Below are positions 42,410 through 51,330 of a stretch of 64,000 bases of DNA, piece by piece (the stretch's first letter is position 1; every line of letters starts with the position of its first letter). The position numbers and the translations under genes are program-made. Origin of the DNA: CAYHPY01 sp964358485 (GTDB lineage: Bacteria; Elusimicrobiota; Elusimicrobia; UBA1565; UBA9628); the NCBI GenBank assembly GCA_964358485.1, contig CAYHPY010000004.1, positions 41,684 to 105,683 of the forward strand, written 5' to 3'. The notes beneath the pieces were generated by a model. The model searched no databases. It saw only the letters and a program-made list of their open reading frames with translations, and was not told the origin of the DNA.

Positions 42410-43316
42410 GGCGCTCCGGCTCGCCCTCCTGGCGCTTTTGGCCGGCGCCGCGCGTTCGGCGGCGGAAGAGGAGCCGCGCTTTGCCGTGGAGGCGTCCTCG
42501 ACGCCGGTCATGCTCGGGGAAACCTTGACCGTCCAGGTCCGGGTGGTCTTGGCGCCCGGGGCTCGCTTGGAGCCGGTCCTGATTGAAACGACCACGCAGG
42601 CTTTTCTAGTCAACGGAACCAAGATTCTCGAGAGCAAAGAAGAGGGCGGCCTTCGGCTTGAGGCCTACGCCGCGGAAGTAACGCCGCTGGCGCTCGGAGA
42701 GGTTCCCATCCGCCTGAGCTGGACGTATTCGGCGGGAGGCTCGTCGCGAACCGTCGAAAGCCCCGAGATCAAGGTCCAGGTCCAGGAGCCGCCGCTCGAC
42801 GCGGGGGGAGAAATCCGCGACATCCGGGAACCGCTCCGCGCCCGGCCGTCGCTCTGGCCCTGGCTGGCGGCCGCCCTCCTGGCGGGCGCGGGCTATTGGG
42901 CCTGGAAGCGATACTCGAAAAAAACCGTCCCGGCGGCCGAGGCCCCGCAGGACAATCGGCCGCCGCATGTGATCGCCGAGCAGACTCTCCGGGAGCTGGG
43001 CGCCTCCGGCCTTTGGGAGGAAGGGCGCTCCATCGAGTATTACGTGCGCCTGACCGACGCCCTGCGCCGCTATCTGGAAATGGGCCTGGGCATCGCGGCC
43101 CTCAAAATGACCACCGGGGAATTGGTCCGGCGGCTGCGCGACGCCTCCGTCGACCGGCGGCTCTCCAATCTTCTGCGCGGGGTCTTCGACCGCGCCGATC
43201 TGGCGAAATTCGCCCGCACCCCGCCGGGGGTCGAGCAGGGCCCGCTGGATCTGACGGCGGGCCTGGAGTTCGTCCGTGAAACCTCGCCCCGAGACCTCAA
43301 GGAGGCGGTCCGATGA
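42405..43316 (+). CDS. Bat-operon membrane protein, DUF4381-like (ATT start)
   Basis: From ATT 42405 this is 303 aa: a signal peptide (IKALRLALLALLAGAARSAA), a beta-rich periplasmic part (VMLGETLTVQVRVVLAPGA), a TM helix (WPWLAAALLAGAGYWAW, about residue 150) and a cytoplasmic helical domain (IEYYVRLTDALRRYLEMGLGI, ALKMTTGELVRRLRD). The latter resembles DUF4381 proteins of Bat operons. The only conventional start, TTG 42438, would cut the signal peptide and remove its basic residues. ATT 42405 has GGAGG at 7-nt spacing (42393-42397) and overlaps the DUF58 stop. ATT starts are rare but known in bacteria. Confidence 0.78.
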   Translation: MKALRLALLALLAGAARSAAEEEPRFAVEASSTPVMLGETLTVQVRVVLAPGARLEPVLIETTTQAFLVNGTKILESKEEGGLRLEAYAAEVTPLALGEVPIRLSWTYSAGGSSRTVESPEIKVQVQEPPLDAGGEIRDIREPLRARPSLWPWLAAALLAGAGYWAWKRYSKKTVPAAEAPQDNRPPHVIAEQTLRELGASGLWEEGRSIEYYVRLTDALRRYLEMGLGIAALKMTTGELVRRLRDASVDRRLSNLLRGVFDRADLAKFARTPPGVEQGPLDLTAGLEFVRETSPRDLKEAVR

Positions 43317-44299
43317 GGCTGGCCCATCCCTGGGCGCTGGCGGCCCTGGCATTGGTCGCCGCGGCCGCGTGGTGGGAATGGCGGAGCTGGACGGTTCGGC
43401 GCGCCAGCCTGCCTTTTCCCGGGGCGACGCCCGCCCGCCGAGGGCCCGCGCCCGCGTTGGCCCGCTGGGCCCCGGCCGCGCTTCGGGCCGCCGCCCTCTC
43501 TCTGGTGGTGCTGGCGCTGGCGCGCCCCCAAAAGGTCCGGGCGCGCAGCCCCGAAATGGGCAAGGGCATCGACATTATGCTGGTCCTGGACACTTCGACC
43601 AGCATGAACGCCCTCGATTTCGAACCGGGAAACCGCCTGGAGGCCGCCAAGGACGCGGCCCGCCGCTTCATCCTGGGCCGGGTCCAGGACCGGATCGGCC
43701 TCTCCTTTTTCGGCGGGGCATCAGTGTTGGGCTGCCCGCTCACCATCGATTACGACGCTCTGACCGAACGCCTCGGCGAGATGAGCGCCGGCATGACCCG
43801 GGAGGAGGGAACCGCCATCGGCGACGGAATCGTCTCCGGGGTGAACCACCTTAAGGGAAGCTCCGCCAAGAGCAAGGTCATGATCCTGCTGACCGACGGG
43901 CGCTCCAACACCGGCCTGATCGATCCCCTGACCGCCGCCAAGACCGCCCGCGCCTTGGGGATCCGGATTTACGCGATCGGCACCGCCAAGAAGGGCGAAA
44001 GCCTGATGCCCGTCGACGACCCCCGGCACGGGCGGGTGATGGTCCGCATCTCCGACGACTTGGATGAGGAAACCCTCGCGGAGGTGGCCCGGATCACGGA
44101 CGGCCGGTTTTACCGGGCCGAGAGCCTCAAGCAGCTCAAGGAAATCTACGCGGCCATCGACTCCCTGGAAAAATCCGAGGTGAAGCTCCAGTCGTTGGTC
44201 TCCTTCGATGATCTTTACCGCTGGCCCTTGGGCGCGGCGGTTCTTCTCCTTCTGCTGGAAATTTCCCTCTCCAACACCGTCCTGCTGAGGTGGCCGTGA
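43313..44299 (+). CDS. batA: VWA-domain membrane protein BatA
   Basis: This 328-aa protein has two N-terminal TM segments (LAALALVAAAAWWEW and LRAAALSLVVLALA), then a von Willebrand A domain with MIDAS motif LVLDTSTSMNALDFEPGNRLEAAK, shortened here to DTSTS, plus ILLTDGRSNTG, and a C-terminal TM segment. This is the BatA arrangement. The VWA domain binds a divalent metal and probably partner proteins in the periplasm. It overlaps the genes on both sides (ATGA; TGATG). Confidence 0.88.
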   Translation: MRLAHPWALAALALVAAAAWWEWRSWTVRRASLPFPGATPARRGPAPALARWAPAALRAAALSLVVLALARPQKVRARSPEMGKGIDIMLVLDTSTSMNALDFEPGNRLEAAKDAARRFILGRVQDRIGLSFFGGASVLGCPLTIDYDALTERLGEMSAGMTREEGTAIGDGIVSGVNHLKGSSAKSKVMILLTDGRSNTGLIDPLTAAKTARALGIRIYAIGTAKKGESLMPVDDPRHGRVMVRISDDLDEETLAEVARITDGRFYRAESLKQLKEIYAAIDSLEKSEVKLQSLVSFDDLYRWPLGAAVLLLLLEISLSNTVLLRWP

Positions 44300-45996
44300 T
44301 GTTCGGCCAACCCTCCTACCTCCTCTGGCTGGCGGCCGCGTTGGCGGCGAGCCTCGCGCTCTTCGCCTGGGGCGGACGCCGCCGTAGGAGCTTGTCGGCG
44401 GCCTTCGGGTCCGAGCAAACCCTGGCGCGCCTGGTCTCCCCGGAACTGGCGGCGCGCCGCCGAATCCGCTGCGCCCTGCAGGCCGCGGGCCTGGGCCTGG
44501 GCCTGTTGGCCCTGGCCGGTCCGCAGTGGGGCGTGGAGCTCGTGGAGACCCGCGGGCAGTCCCCCGTGGCCGTCGTCGCCATGGACGTCTCGCTTTCCAT
44601 GCTGGCCGAGGACATGCGCCCCAACCGCCTGGAAAAGGCCCGGGGGGAGCTGGCCCTCCTGCTCGGCGAATTGGGGAAAGCGGGCGCCCGCGTCGGGGTC
44701 GTCGCTTTCGCGGGGGAGCCTCAGGTCGTCTGCCCGATCACGTCCGACGCGGAGGCGGCGCGGCAGCTTTTGGCGGCCATCGGGACCGATTCCGTTCCCA
44801 CTCCCGGCACGGGAATCGGCAAGGCGGTCCGCCTGTCCCTGGCCCAGCTCGCGCGTTATCCCGGCTCGCGGAGCCTGATCGTCCTCACCGACGGAGAGGA
44901 CCACAAGACCGATCCTCTCGGCGCCGCGGAGGAAGCCGCCCGCGACGGGGTCAAGATTTTCACGATCGGAATCGGGTCGCCGGAAGGCGAGCCGATCCCT
45001 CTCAAGGGCGCGGGAGCGGAGGGGGACGGCTATAAAAAAGACGCGCAAGGCCGGACCGTGGTTTCCCGCCTCGGGGAAAAAGACCTCATCGAGATGGCCG
45101 CCCGCACGGGAGGCGCCTATTACCGGGCGACCCCCGGCGAGGCCGAGGCCGCCGAGATCGCGCGCAAGGTTTTGGAGGCAGGGCAGGGCCCGGCGACGGC
45201 CGGGACGACCCAGCGGTTCAAGAACCGCTACCTTTACCCGCTGTGGGCCGCTTTCCTGGTATTATTGACGGAGATGCTCCTCGCGGAAATCAAGCCCAAG
45301 GCCCTGACGGCGCTGGCCGCCCTTGTCCTATTGGCGGCTCCCGCAGGCGCCGCCACCGCGGAAGGCGAATTGCGGGCCGGCAACCGCCTCTACGGGAAGG
45401 AGAAATTCGTCGAGGCCTTGGAAAAATTCTCCCGCGCCTCCAAAAAGGCCCCCGCCGATCCGCGCCCCATTTTCAACGCGGGCGACGCCCTGTACCGGCT
45501 CGAGGAGCTCGACCAGGCCGCCGAAGCGTTCACGGCCCTGGCCCAACCGGGAGGCCCTCCCGGCCTGCGCGCCGACGCGCTTTACAACCTCGGCAACGTC
45601 CATGTCCGCCGGGGAGACATCCCCCAGGCCATCGCCAGCTACCGGCAGTCGCTGGCCGTCCGCCCCCGGGACCCGAACACCGTCCACAACCTCGCCGCCG
45701 CGCTCAAAATGCTCAAAAATCCTCCTCCCAAAAACCGCCAGAAGCCCCCGCCCAAGCCCAAGGAGGAGGACAAGAAAAAGGACCAGGACCAGCCCAAGCC
45801 CCAGGACAACTCCCAAAAAGAGGACCCACAGGGCAAGCCCCCGGAACGGCCGCCGAACACCCGGCCCCAGGACCAGATTTCCCGCGAGGACGCGGAGCGC
45901 ATCCTGCGCGCCGGGGCTGAGAGGGAAAAGGCCGCCCAACAGCAGATCCAAAAGCGCTCCGTCGGCAATAAAAAGCCCCAGGGGGAGGATTGGTGA
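44299..45996 (+). CDS. batB: BatB/BatC fusion: VWA domain plus TPR domain
   Basis: This 565-aa protein has N-terminal TM segments, a VWA domain with MIDAS motif AMDVSLSM and IVLTDGEDHKTD, a third TM (around residue 315) and two to three TPR repeats (GNRLYGKEKFVEALEKFSRA, ALYNLGNVHVRRGDIPQAIASY). It ends in a Lys/Pro/Gln-rich tail. BatB and BatC, separate in many species, are fused here. ATG 44299 has GAGG 8 nt upstream and overlaps the batA stop as TGATG; GTG codons slightly upstream are alternatives. It acts with BatA at the inner membrane. Confidence 0.87.
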   Translation: MFGQPSYLLWLAAALAASLALFAWGGRRRRSLSAAFGSEQTLARLVSPELAARRRIRCALQAAGLGLGLLALAGPQWGVELVETRGQSPVAVVAMDVSLSMLAEDMRPNRLEKARGELALLLGELGKAGARVGVVAFAGEPQVVCPITSDAEAARQLLAAIGTDSVPTPGTGIGKAVRLSLAQLARYPGSRSLIVLTDGEDHKTDPLGAAEEAARDGVKIFTIGIGSPEGEPIPLKGAGAEGDGYKKDAQGRTVVSRLGEKDLIEMAARTGGAYYRATPGEAEAAEIARKVLEAGQGPATAGTTQRFKNRYLYPLWAAFLVLLTEMLLAEIKPKALTALAALVLLAAPAGAATAEGELRAGNRLYGKEKFVEALEKFSRASKKAPADPRPIFNAGDALYRLEELDQAAEAFTALAQPGGPPGLRADALYNLGNVHVRRGDIPQAIASYRQSLAVRPRDPNTVHNLAAALKMLKNPPPKNRQKPPPKPKEEDKKKDQDQPKPQDNSQKEDPQGKPPERPPNTRPQDQISREDAERILRAGAEREKAAQQQIQKRSVGNKKPQGEDW

Positions 45997-47833
45997 ACGC
46001 CCTGCTGTCCGTCCTGCTTTGGGCCGCGGCGGCCGGGGCCGCCGAGGTGACGATCAACGCGGCCGTGGACCGGACCGAGGTCGCCCTCAACGGGCAGATC
46101 GTCCTGGAAGTCTCGATCTCCGGTCCCCACGCCACCTTGCCCGATCCCACGATGCCGCCGCTCAAGAATTTCAGCCTCTACTCCTCGGGCAGCAACCAGA
46201 CCCTCAGCTTCGTCAACGGGAAGGTCGCCAGCTCCCTGGTCCACACCTTCGTGCTGGTCCCCGCTTCGTCGGCAAGGGGACGATCGAGCCGATCTCCGTC
46301 ACGGTCGACGGCGTCGTCGCGCGCACCGCCCCCATCGAGATCACGGTCCATCCCCCGAACGCCGGGCCCACCGGCGCGGCGCGGCCCCAAGCGGCGCCCC
46401 GTCCCTCGCCGACCCAGGGCGGCGGGGGCGGGCCGGGCCCCGACCTCTTCGTGACCGCCGAGCTCGACAAGCCCAAGGCCTTCGTCAACGAACAGGTGAC
46501 CTTGACGGTGCGTTTTCACACCGCGGTGACCTTGCTCGGCAACCCCCAATACAACGCCCCGAAGATCGCGGGGTTCTTGGCCGAGGACCTCCCACCCGAG
46601 CGCCACGGGACGGTCCAGGTTCGGGGTCGCCAGTATTATTACTCGGAGATCAAGACCGCTTTGTTTCCGGCTCAAGCGGGGGGCTTGAAAATCGGAAGGG
46701 CCATGATCCGTTGCGAGGTCCAGCAGGACGTGGCGATCGACCCTTTCGCGCACGATTTTTTCCAGAAATTTTTCTCCCAAGGCCTGGTCGGGGCCCAGGC
46801 CCGGGAATTGGTGAGCGAGCCGCTCATCATGACGGCCGAGCCCTTGCCCGCGGAGGGCAAGCCCCAGGCCTTCTCGGGAGCCGTGGGCCGCTTCTCGGTG
46901 GCCGCGGCCGTGGACCGCTCCCGGGTCAAGGCCGGAGAGGCGATCAATTTGACAGTCACCCTGCAGGGCGCCGGAAACCTCAAGGCCGCGGGCGAACCCA
47001 AGCTCCCCGACCTTCCCGCCTTCCGCGTCTACGACACGGTCTCCTCGCTGAACGTCGATAAAAAAGGGGACGTCGTCCAAGGCTCCAAGGTTTTCCGGAC
47101 CGTCCTGGTGCCGAGGGTCTCGGGGCCGCAGGAGATCGCCCCGATCGTGTACGCCTACTTCGATCCGGGCAAAAGAAAGTATCTGGAAGCTTCCACCTTG
47201 CCCATCCGTCTGACCGTGGACCCGGGGCAGGGGGGGGAAGGCCCTTCGGCCGTGTTCACGGGACCTGCGGGTGTCTCGCCGCAGGGGCTGACGGCCGTCA
47301 CCCACGACATCCGCTATCTCAAGACCCGCTCCCGGACCCCGATCCTCACTAAATTCCTGGAATGGATCTCCCGCGGCGGCATGGTCCACAGCCTGCCATT
47401 CCTCTATTTCGCGGGCCTGCTCTCCTTCCTGCAGTACCGGGAGCAAGCCCTTTCCGATCCGAAGGCGGCGCGCCTGCGCCGGGCCCTCAAATCCGCCCAA
47501 GGGCGCCTGAAGGCCGCGCAGAAGCTCGGACCCCAGGACCATCAGCGCGCGGCGGGCCTGCTTTCCGAGGCCTTGACCCATTTCCTCGCGGACAAATTCG
47601 ACCAGCCCGCCTCCGGCCTGACTTTGCGCCAAGCCCAGGAACTGCTCCGGCGGCAAACCTCCCTGGACCCGGGCCTCGCGGTTCAGGTGCGGGAGCTCTG
47701 GGAGGAGTTGGACCTGCGCCGCTTCGCGCCCGCGTCCCCGGCTAAGGGCGGAAAACATTCCGAGGAAGCCCGCTTGGCTTCGGAATTGGCGGCTCTCTTC
47801 AAGCGCTTGGATCGGGAGCTGGAGGCCTCATGA
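45993..47833 (+). pseudogene. batD: BatD-like protein, interrupted by a -1 frameshift at about 46260
   Basis: The N-terminal part from GTG 45993 (signal peptide NALLSVLLWAAAAGAA, then VDRTEVALNGQIVLEVSISG) is intact to HTFVLVP near 46260. The conserved continuation (RFVGKGTIEPISVTVDG, then PKAFVNEQVTLTVRFHTAV) lies in the -1 frame and runs open to 47833. The crossover is at a run of four C (46259-46262); five C would restore one frame of about 613 aa. Both halves keep BatD features, including the C-terminal TM segment and helical tail. This is probably an assembly error or very recent mutation. Programmed slippage is less likely. GGGGGAGG precedes the start. Confidence 0.8.
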
Positions 47834-48561
47834 AATTCGTCTTGTCCTTGCTGCTCCTGCGCGCGGTGGCGGCTTTCGCCGCCCCGGCCTTCTCTCCCGA
47901 GGCGGCCGCCAAGAAGTTCGACGCCGGCGACTATCTGGGCGCCGCGGCGGCCTACCGGGAGGGGCTCTCCGCCGACCCGGGCAATCCGGACCTTCATTAC
48001 AACCTCGGAAACTGTTTTTTCAAGGCCGGACGCCTGGGACCGGCCATCGTCGAATATCAGCGAGCCTTCGACGCCCTGCCTCGGGACTCCGACATCCGCC
48101 ACAACCTCGATTTCGCCCTTAAACGCGCAGGGGAGGACCTCACGCCCGCCGGCGTGCCCCCGATTTTGTTCGCGGCCTTCCATTGGCTCGGCGCCCGGGA
48201 ACTGGCGGGCCTGCACTGGCTCTCCTGCTGGGCCGCCCTGCTCCTGGCCGGCGCGTGGCTGATCAAGGATGCCTGGCGCCCCGCCCTGGGCGCCTGGTGC
48301 GCCGGAGCCCTGGCCCTTTGGCTTTGCGGGGGCGGTTGGTGGCTGGCGCGGACCGGGTTCGAGCCGGAGAGCCGGGGCGTCGTGCTCAAGCCCGCGGCGG
48401 AAATCCGCAGCGGCCCGGGAGAGTCCTTCAGCGTCAGCTTCACCGTTCCCGAGGGGCGCCGGGTGCAGATTCTTTCCGCGAGCGGGGATTGGGTCGAGAT
48501 CGGCCTTCCGAAGGAAGGCGCCAAGGGTTGGATGCGCTCGGATGCCGTCGAGGAAATTTAG
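47830..48561 (+). CDS. batE: BatE: TPR plus SH3-like domain protein
   Basis: This 243-aa protein has a signal peptide (KFVLSLLLLRAVAAFA), TPR repeats (AAAKKFDAGDYLGAAAAYREG, NLGNCFFKAGRLGPAIVEY), two TM helices (HWLSCWAALLLAGAWLI and GAWCAGALALWLCGGGWWL) and a bacterial SH3-type domain at the end (VVLKPAAEIRSGPGESFSV, RVQILSASGDWVEIGLP). This matches BatE in Bacteroidota and Leptospira Bat operons, which are linked to stress tolerance. It overlaps the batD stop by 4 nt and ends the operon. Confidence 0.87.
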   Translation: MKFVLSLLLLRAVAAFAAPAFSPEAAAKKFDAGDYLGAAAAYREGLSADPGNPDLHYNLGNCFFKAGRLGPAIVEYQRAFDALPRDSDIRHNLDFALKRAGEDLTPAGVPPILFAAFHWLGARELAGLHWLSCWAALLLAGAWLIKDAWRPALGAWCAGALALWLCGGGWWLARTGFEPESRGVVLKPAAEIRSGPGESFSVSFTVPEGRRVQILSASGDWVEIGLPKEGAKGWMRSDAVEEI

Positions 48562-48581
48562 ATTCGCCGGATGAGGAGACG

Positions 48582-49970
48582 ATGAAAACCCGCTTGGAGA
48601 AAGACTCCCTGGGAGAGAAGGCCGTGCCCGCGGACGCCTATTACGGAATCCAAACCCTGCGCGCCGTGGAAAATTTCCCGGTCTCGGGGCTCAAGGCCCA
48701 CCCGGGCCTGATCCGCGCCTACGCCGCCGTCAAGAAGGCCTGCGCCCTGGCCAACGCCGAGCTCGGGGTCCTCAAGCCCAGGCTGGCCCAGGCCGTGGTC
48801 AAGGCCGCCGACGAGGTCCTCAAGGGAAAATTCGACGCCCATTTCGTGGTCGACGTCTACCAGGCCGGGGCGGGAACCTCCTTCAACATGAACGCCAACG
48901 AGGTCATCGCCAACCGCGCCGCCGAGCTCCTGGGCGGGGCCCGGGGAGACGCCTCCTTGGTCCACCCCAACGACCATGTGAACATGGCCCAGTCCACCAA
49001 CGACACTTTTCCGACCGCCGTCCATGCCGCGGTCCTCGCCCAGCTTCGGGCCCTGGACCCCGTGCTGGCCTCCCTGGAACGGGCCTTCGCGGCCAAGGGC
49101 CGGCAATGGGCGCGCGTCGTCAAATCCGCCCGCACCCACCTGCAGGACGCCGTGCCGATCACCTTGGGGCAGGAGTTTGCGGCCTACGCCGCCGCCGTGG
49201 CGGCCTGCCGCTGCGAGCTTTCGCGCCGGGGAGAATTGCTCCGGAGCGTCGCCTTGGGCGGCACGGCCGCCGGGACCGGGGCCAACGCCCCCAAGGGTTT
49301 TCGTCCCCTGGCGGTCCGCAAGCTCGCCGAAATCACCGGCCTGCCTTTGCTCCCGGGCCGCGACCCCCGGATGGGACTGCAAAGCCACCAGCCGCTGTCG
49401 GCCGTCTCCGGGGCCCTCAAGGAACTGGCGCTGGAGCTGGCCCGGATCGCCAACGACCTGCGCCTGCTGTGCTCGGGGCCGACCACGGGCTTGGCGGAAC
49501 TCGTCCTTCCGGCGGTCCAACCGGGCTCCTCGATCATGCCGGGAAAGGTGAATCCCTCCATGGTCGAATGCCTCAACATGATCTGCTTTCAAATCATCGG
49601 GCGCGATCTGGCCAATTCTTTCTGCGCGCAAGCAGGCCAACTCGACCTCAACGTGATGACGCCGCTGACGGCCTACAACCTGCTCGACTCGATCCAGCTC
49701 CTGCTCAACTTCCTTCCCCGGTTCGAGGAGCGCTGCGTCCGGGGCATCAAGGCCGACGAAGCCCGGTGCCGCCGGTATTTCGACCGCAGCCTCTCGCTGG
49801 CGACCTTGCTCAATCCCGTGATCGGCTACGCCCGCGCGGCGGAGCTTTTCAAGGAGGCCCTTACGGCCGGGAAGACGATCCCGCAACTCGCTCTGGAAAA
49901 AGGGATCATGACCCGCCGGGAATTGGACAAGCTGTTTGATCCGGAAGCCACGACCGGAGCTTTGGACTAG
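48582..49970 (+). CDS. Aspartate ammonia-lyase / class II fumarase family enzyme
   Basis: This 462-aa enzyme has LEKDSLGEKAVPADAYYGIQ at the N-terminus, AGAGTSFNMNANEVIANRA, HPNDHVNMAQSTNDTFPTA, RTHLQDAVPITLGQEF and the signature GSSIMPGKVNPSMVE. The N-terminus (VPADAYYG-TLRAVENF) and LQDAVP favour aspartase, while GKVNPS and RTH are fumarase-like. It therefore either deaminates aspartate to fumarate or hydrates fumarate to malate. GAGGAG lies close before ATG 48582. The gene converges with the next one, with 1 nt between stops. Confidence 0.85.
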   Translation: MKTRLEKDSLGEKAVPADAYYGIQTLRAVENFPVSGLKAHPGLIRAYAAVKKACALANAELGVLKPRLAQAVVKAADEVLKGKFDAHFVVDVYQAGAGTSFNMNANEVIANRAAELLGGARGDASLVHPNDHVNMAQSTNDTFPTAVHAAVLAQLRALDPVLASLERAFAAKGRQWARVVKSARTHLQDAVPITLGQEFAAYAAAVAACRCELSRRGELLRSVALGGTAAGTGANAPKGFRPLAVRKLAEITGLPLLPGRDPRMGLQSHQPLSAVSGALKELALELARIANDLRLLCSGPTTGLAELVLPAVQPGSSIMPGKVNPSMVECLNMICFQIIGRDLANSFCAQAGQLDLNVMTPLTAYNLLDSIQLLLNFLPRFEERCVRGIKADEARCRRYFDRSLSLATLLNPVIGYARAAELFKEALTAGKTIPQLALEKGIMTRRELDKLFDPEATTGALD

Positions 49971-49971
49971 A

Positions 49972-50370
49972 CTAGGGGGCGGAAGGGCTGAAGGGCGTCG
50001 CCGGAACCGGGGAGGCCGGCGCGGGAACCGATTTTGCCCGAGAGGAGGGAGCGGGGGACCCCGGGGCTTTGGGGGCGGCGACCGGCTTGGCCGCGGCGGC
50101 CGCCTTGGGACGGCGGGCGCGGGATTTTTTCTTGGCCGCGGGGGGCGGGGGGGGAGGCGGCTCCGGAGCGGCGGCGGCGCCCTCGGATTCCTCCACCAAC
50201 TCGCCCTCTTCGGCCTGAGCGCCCTGACCCTCCCCGGACGGAGGAGCGGCTTGTCCCTCCCCGGACGGAGGAGCGCCCTGGTATGGCTCCTGTTGTCCGC
50301 GGGCGGGCGAGGCGGCGAAAAACGCCGCCGCCAGGAAAACGGCGCCCAGGGCTTTGAAATCCGCGCTCAT
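49972..50370 (-). CDS. Secreted Ala/Pro/Lys-rich low-complexity protein
   Basis: This 132-aa protein has a signal peptide (MSADFKALGAVFLAAAFFAA, cleaving near ARGQQ). A low-complexity mature part follows, with a tandem APPSGEGQ repeat, an acidic stretch, polyproline, a basic stretch KKKSRARRPK and an Ala/Pro-rich tail. No domain is recognised. ATG 50370 is chosen because TACAAT on the minus strand ends 7 nt before it, as at other leader genes here; ATG 50379 overlaps the -10 itself. The basic/Ala/Pro tail is reminiscent of histone-H1-like proteins, but the signal peptide argues against that. Confidence 0.6.
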   Translation of the reverse strand: MSADFKALGAVFLAAAFFAASPARGQQEPYQGAPPSGEGQAAPPSGEGQGAQAEEGELVEESEGAAAAPEPPPPPPPAAKKKSRARRPKAAAAAKPVAAPKAPGSPAPSSRAKSVPAPASPVPATPFSPSAP

Positions 50371-50377
50371 CGGTTTC

Positions 50378-50383
50378 ATTGTA
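50378..50383 (-). promoter_or_regulatory. Minus-strand -10 for the Ala/Pro-rich gene
   Basis: The minus strand reads TACAAT, ending 7 nt before ATG 50370. No convincing -35 is seen. Confidence 0.4.
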
Positions 50384-50582
50384 GCAATCCCGTGATACGA
50401 AATTATTGCGGTCCGGCATTTTCTAATCCGAAAATGAGCCTGAAGGCCGTCGCAGGTCCGGCGCTGCCTTTGGATCCGTTCCCAAACTTGCGGCCTGCCG
50501 CCGAATGCCTTTTGGAAAGGCCACCCGACACCCGCCGCATGGAAAATTGATGGCGCCATCATTCTCAACAAAAAAATACTTT

Positions 50583-50621
50583 AAAAAATAGGACAATCCC
50601 CCATCAGGGTCCATATTTTTT
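50583..50621. terminator. AT-flanked hairpin, possible bidirectional terminator
   Basis: AAAAAATA-GGAC (50583-50594) pairs with GTCC-(A)-TATTTTTT (50609-50621) with one bulge. It has an A-tract on the left and T-tract on the right on both strands. It stands between divergent genes, where no annotated transcript would end. Confidence 0.4.
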
Positions 50622-50703
50622 TGACAGGAAATATTCCGTAACGACCTGCATCGGCCCCGGGTCGAACCGGCCCCGGAGTGGCCCCCATCTTTCGTGAGAC
50701 AAG

Positions 50704-50800
50704 TCTAGCTCCATGTTCACAGGGTTTAAGGCGCCCGACGGCCGCTATGCCGAGCGCTGGGAAAACTACTAGTCGAAACCCCCGTGAACATGGAGAAGTT
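50704..50800. ncRNA. Candidate structured RNA upstream of the Fur-type gene
   Basis: CTCCATGTTCAC (50709-50720) pairs with GTGAACATGGAG (50784-50795), and GGGTTT (50722-50727) with AAACCC (50776-50781), making an 18-bp interrupted stem. It encloses a sub-hairpin with GCGC...CGGC/GCCG...GCGC and a tail containing GGGAAAACTACTAG. It matches no riboswitch I recognise. Strand and promoter are not clear. Confidence 0.35.
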
Positions 50801-50806
50801 TAGGCC

Positions 50807-50835
50807 TTGACCCTCAGAGCCGCGCCTGCTAGGCT
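50807..50835 (+). promoter_or_regulatory. Promoter for the Fur-type regulator
   Basis: TTGACC (50807-50812), exactly 17 nt, TAGGCT (50830-50835), with GTG 50842 6 nt later. Confidence 0.65.
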
Positions 50836-50841
50836 ATTCCG

Positions 50842-51330
50842 GTGCCCGACAAAAAAGAGCTTCTGCACTTCTCGACGCCCGCCCCCGACCGCGTCGGGTT
50901 CGAGCGCCGGATCCGCCGCCTGTTCGCCGAGCACCTCTCCAAGAACGGCCTGCGCCTGACCGGTCCGCGCAAGCTCATCCTGGACTTTTTCCTCGGTGCG
51001 GAGCGCCACCTCAGCCAGGAGGAGATCTACCGCGCCCTGCGCCCGCGCGGGATAGGCCGGGCCACCGTTTTCCGGACGCTGAAGATGCTGGAAGAGAGCC
51101 GCTTGGTCGCCCATGTGACCGGAAGCCAGGGCGTGCCCCGCTTCGAGGTCAACCTGGAGCGGCCCCACCACGACCACTTGATCTGCGTCGACTGCGGGGA
51201 CATCCAAGAGGTCCAGTGGCCGGCCCTCGAAAAAATTCAGGATAAAACCTGCCGCAAAATCGGCTTCGTCCCCAAATGGCACCGGCACGAGGTTTTCGGA
51301 CGCTGCCGGGCCTGCGCCCAAAGGACATGA
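50842..51330 (+). CDS. Fur-family transcriptional regulator
   Basis: This 162-aa regulator has a winged-helix N-terminal half (LTGPRKLILDFFLGAERHLSQEEIYRAL, RATVFRTLKMLEESRLV) and a dimerisation half with HHDHLICVDCGDIQEV. Structural zinc cysteines are present in two CxxC pairs (CVDC and CRAC). It represses genes in response to a metal or peroxide. Which ligand (iron, zinc, peroxide) cannot be decided. GTG 50842 follows a promoter by 6 nt, so the mRNA is probably leaderless. Its stop overlaps the next gene (ATGA). Confidence 0.9.
   Translation: MPDKKELLHFSTPAPDRVGFERRIRRLFAEHLSKNGLRLTGPRKLILDFFLGAERHLSQEEIYRALRPRGIGRATVFRTLKMLEESRLVAHVTGSQGVPRFEVNLERPHHDHLICVDCGDIQEVQWPALEKIQDKTCRKIGFVPKWHRHEVFGRCRACAQRT

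Noticed and set aside
45323..45992. Upstream part of the 836-aa frame that contains the BatD C-terminus
   Set aside because: Before about 46260 this frame is an out-of-phase reading of batB and of the BatD N-terminus; only the part after the frameshift is real.
50621..50626. TTGACA in the 50.6-kb intergenic region as a promoter
   Set aside because: No -10-like hexamer is found 16-18 nt downstream on the plus strand.
50704..50800. Known riboswitch classes (cobalamin, fluoride, ZTP, c-di-GMP, TPP)
   Set aside because: None of the consensus core sequences I know is present in the folded region.
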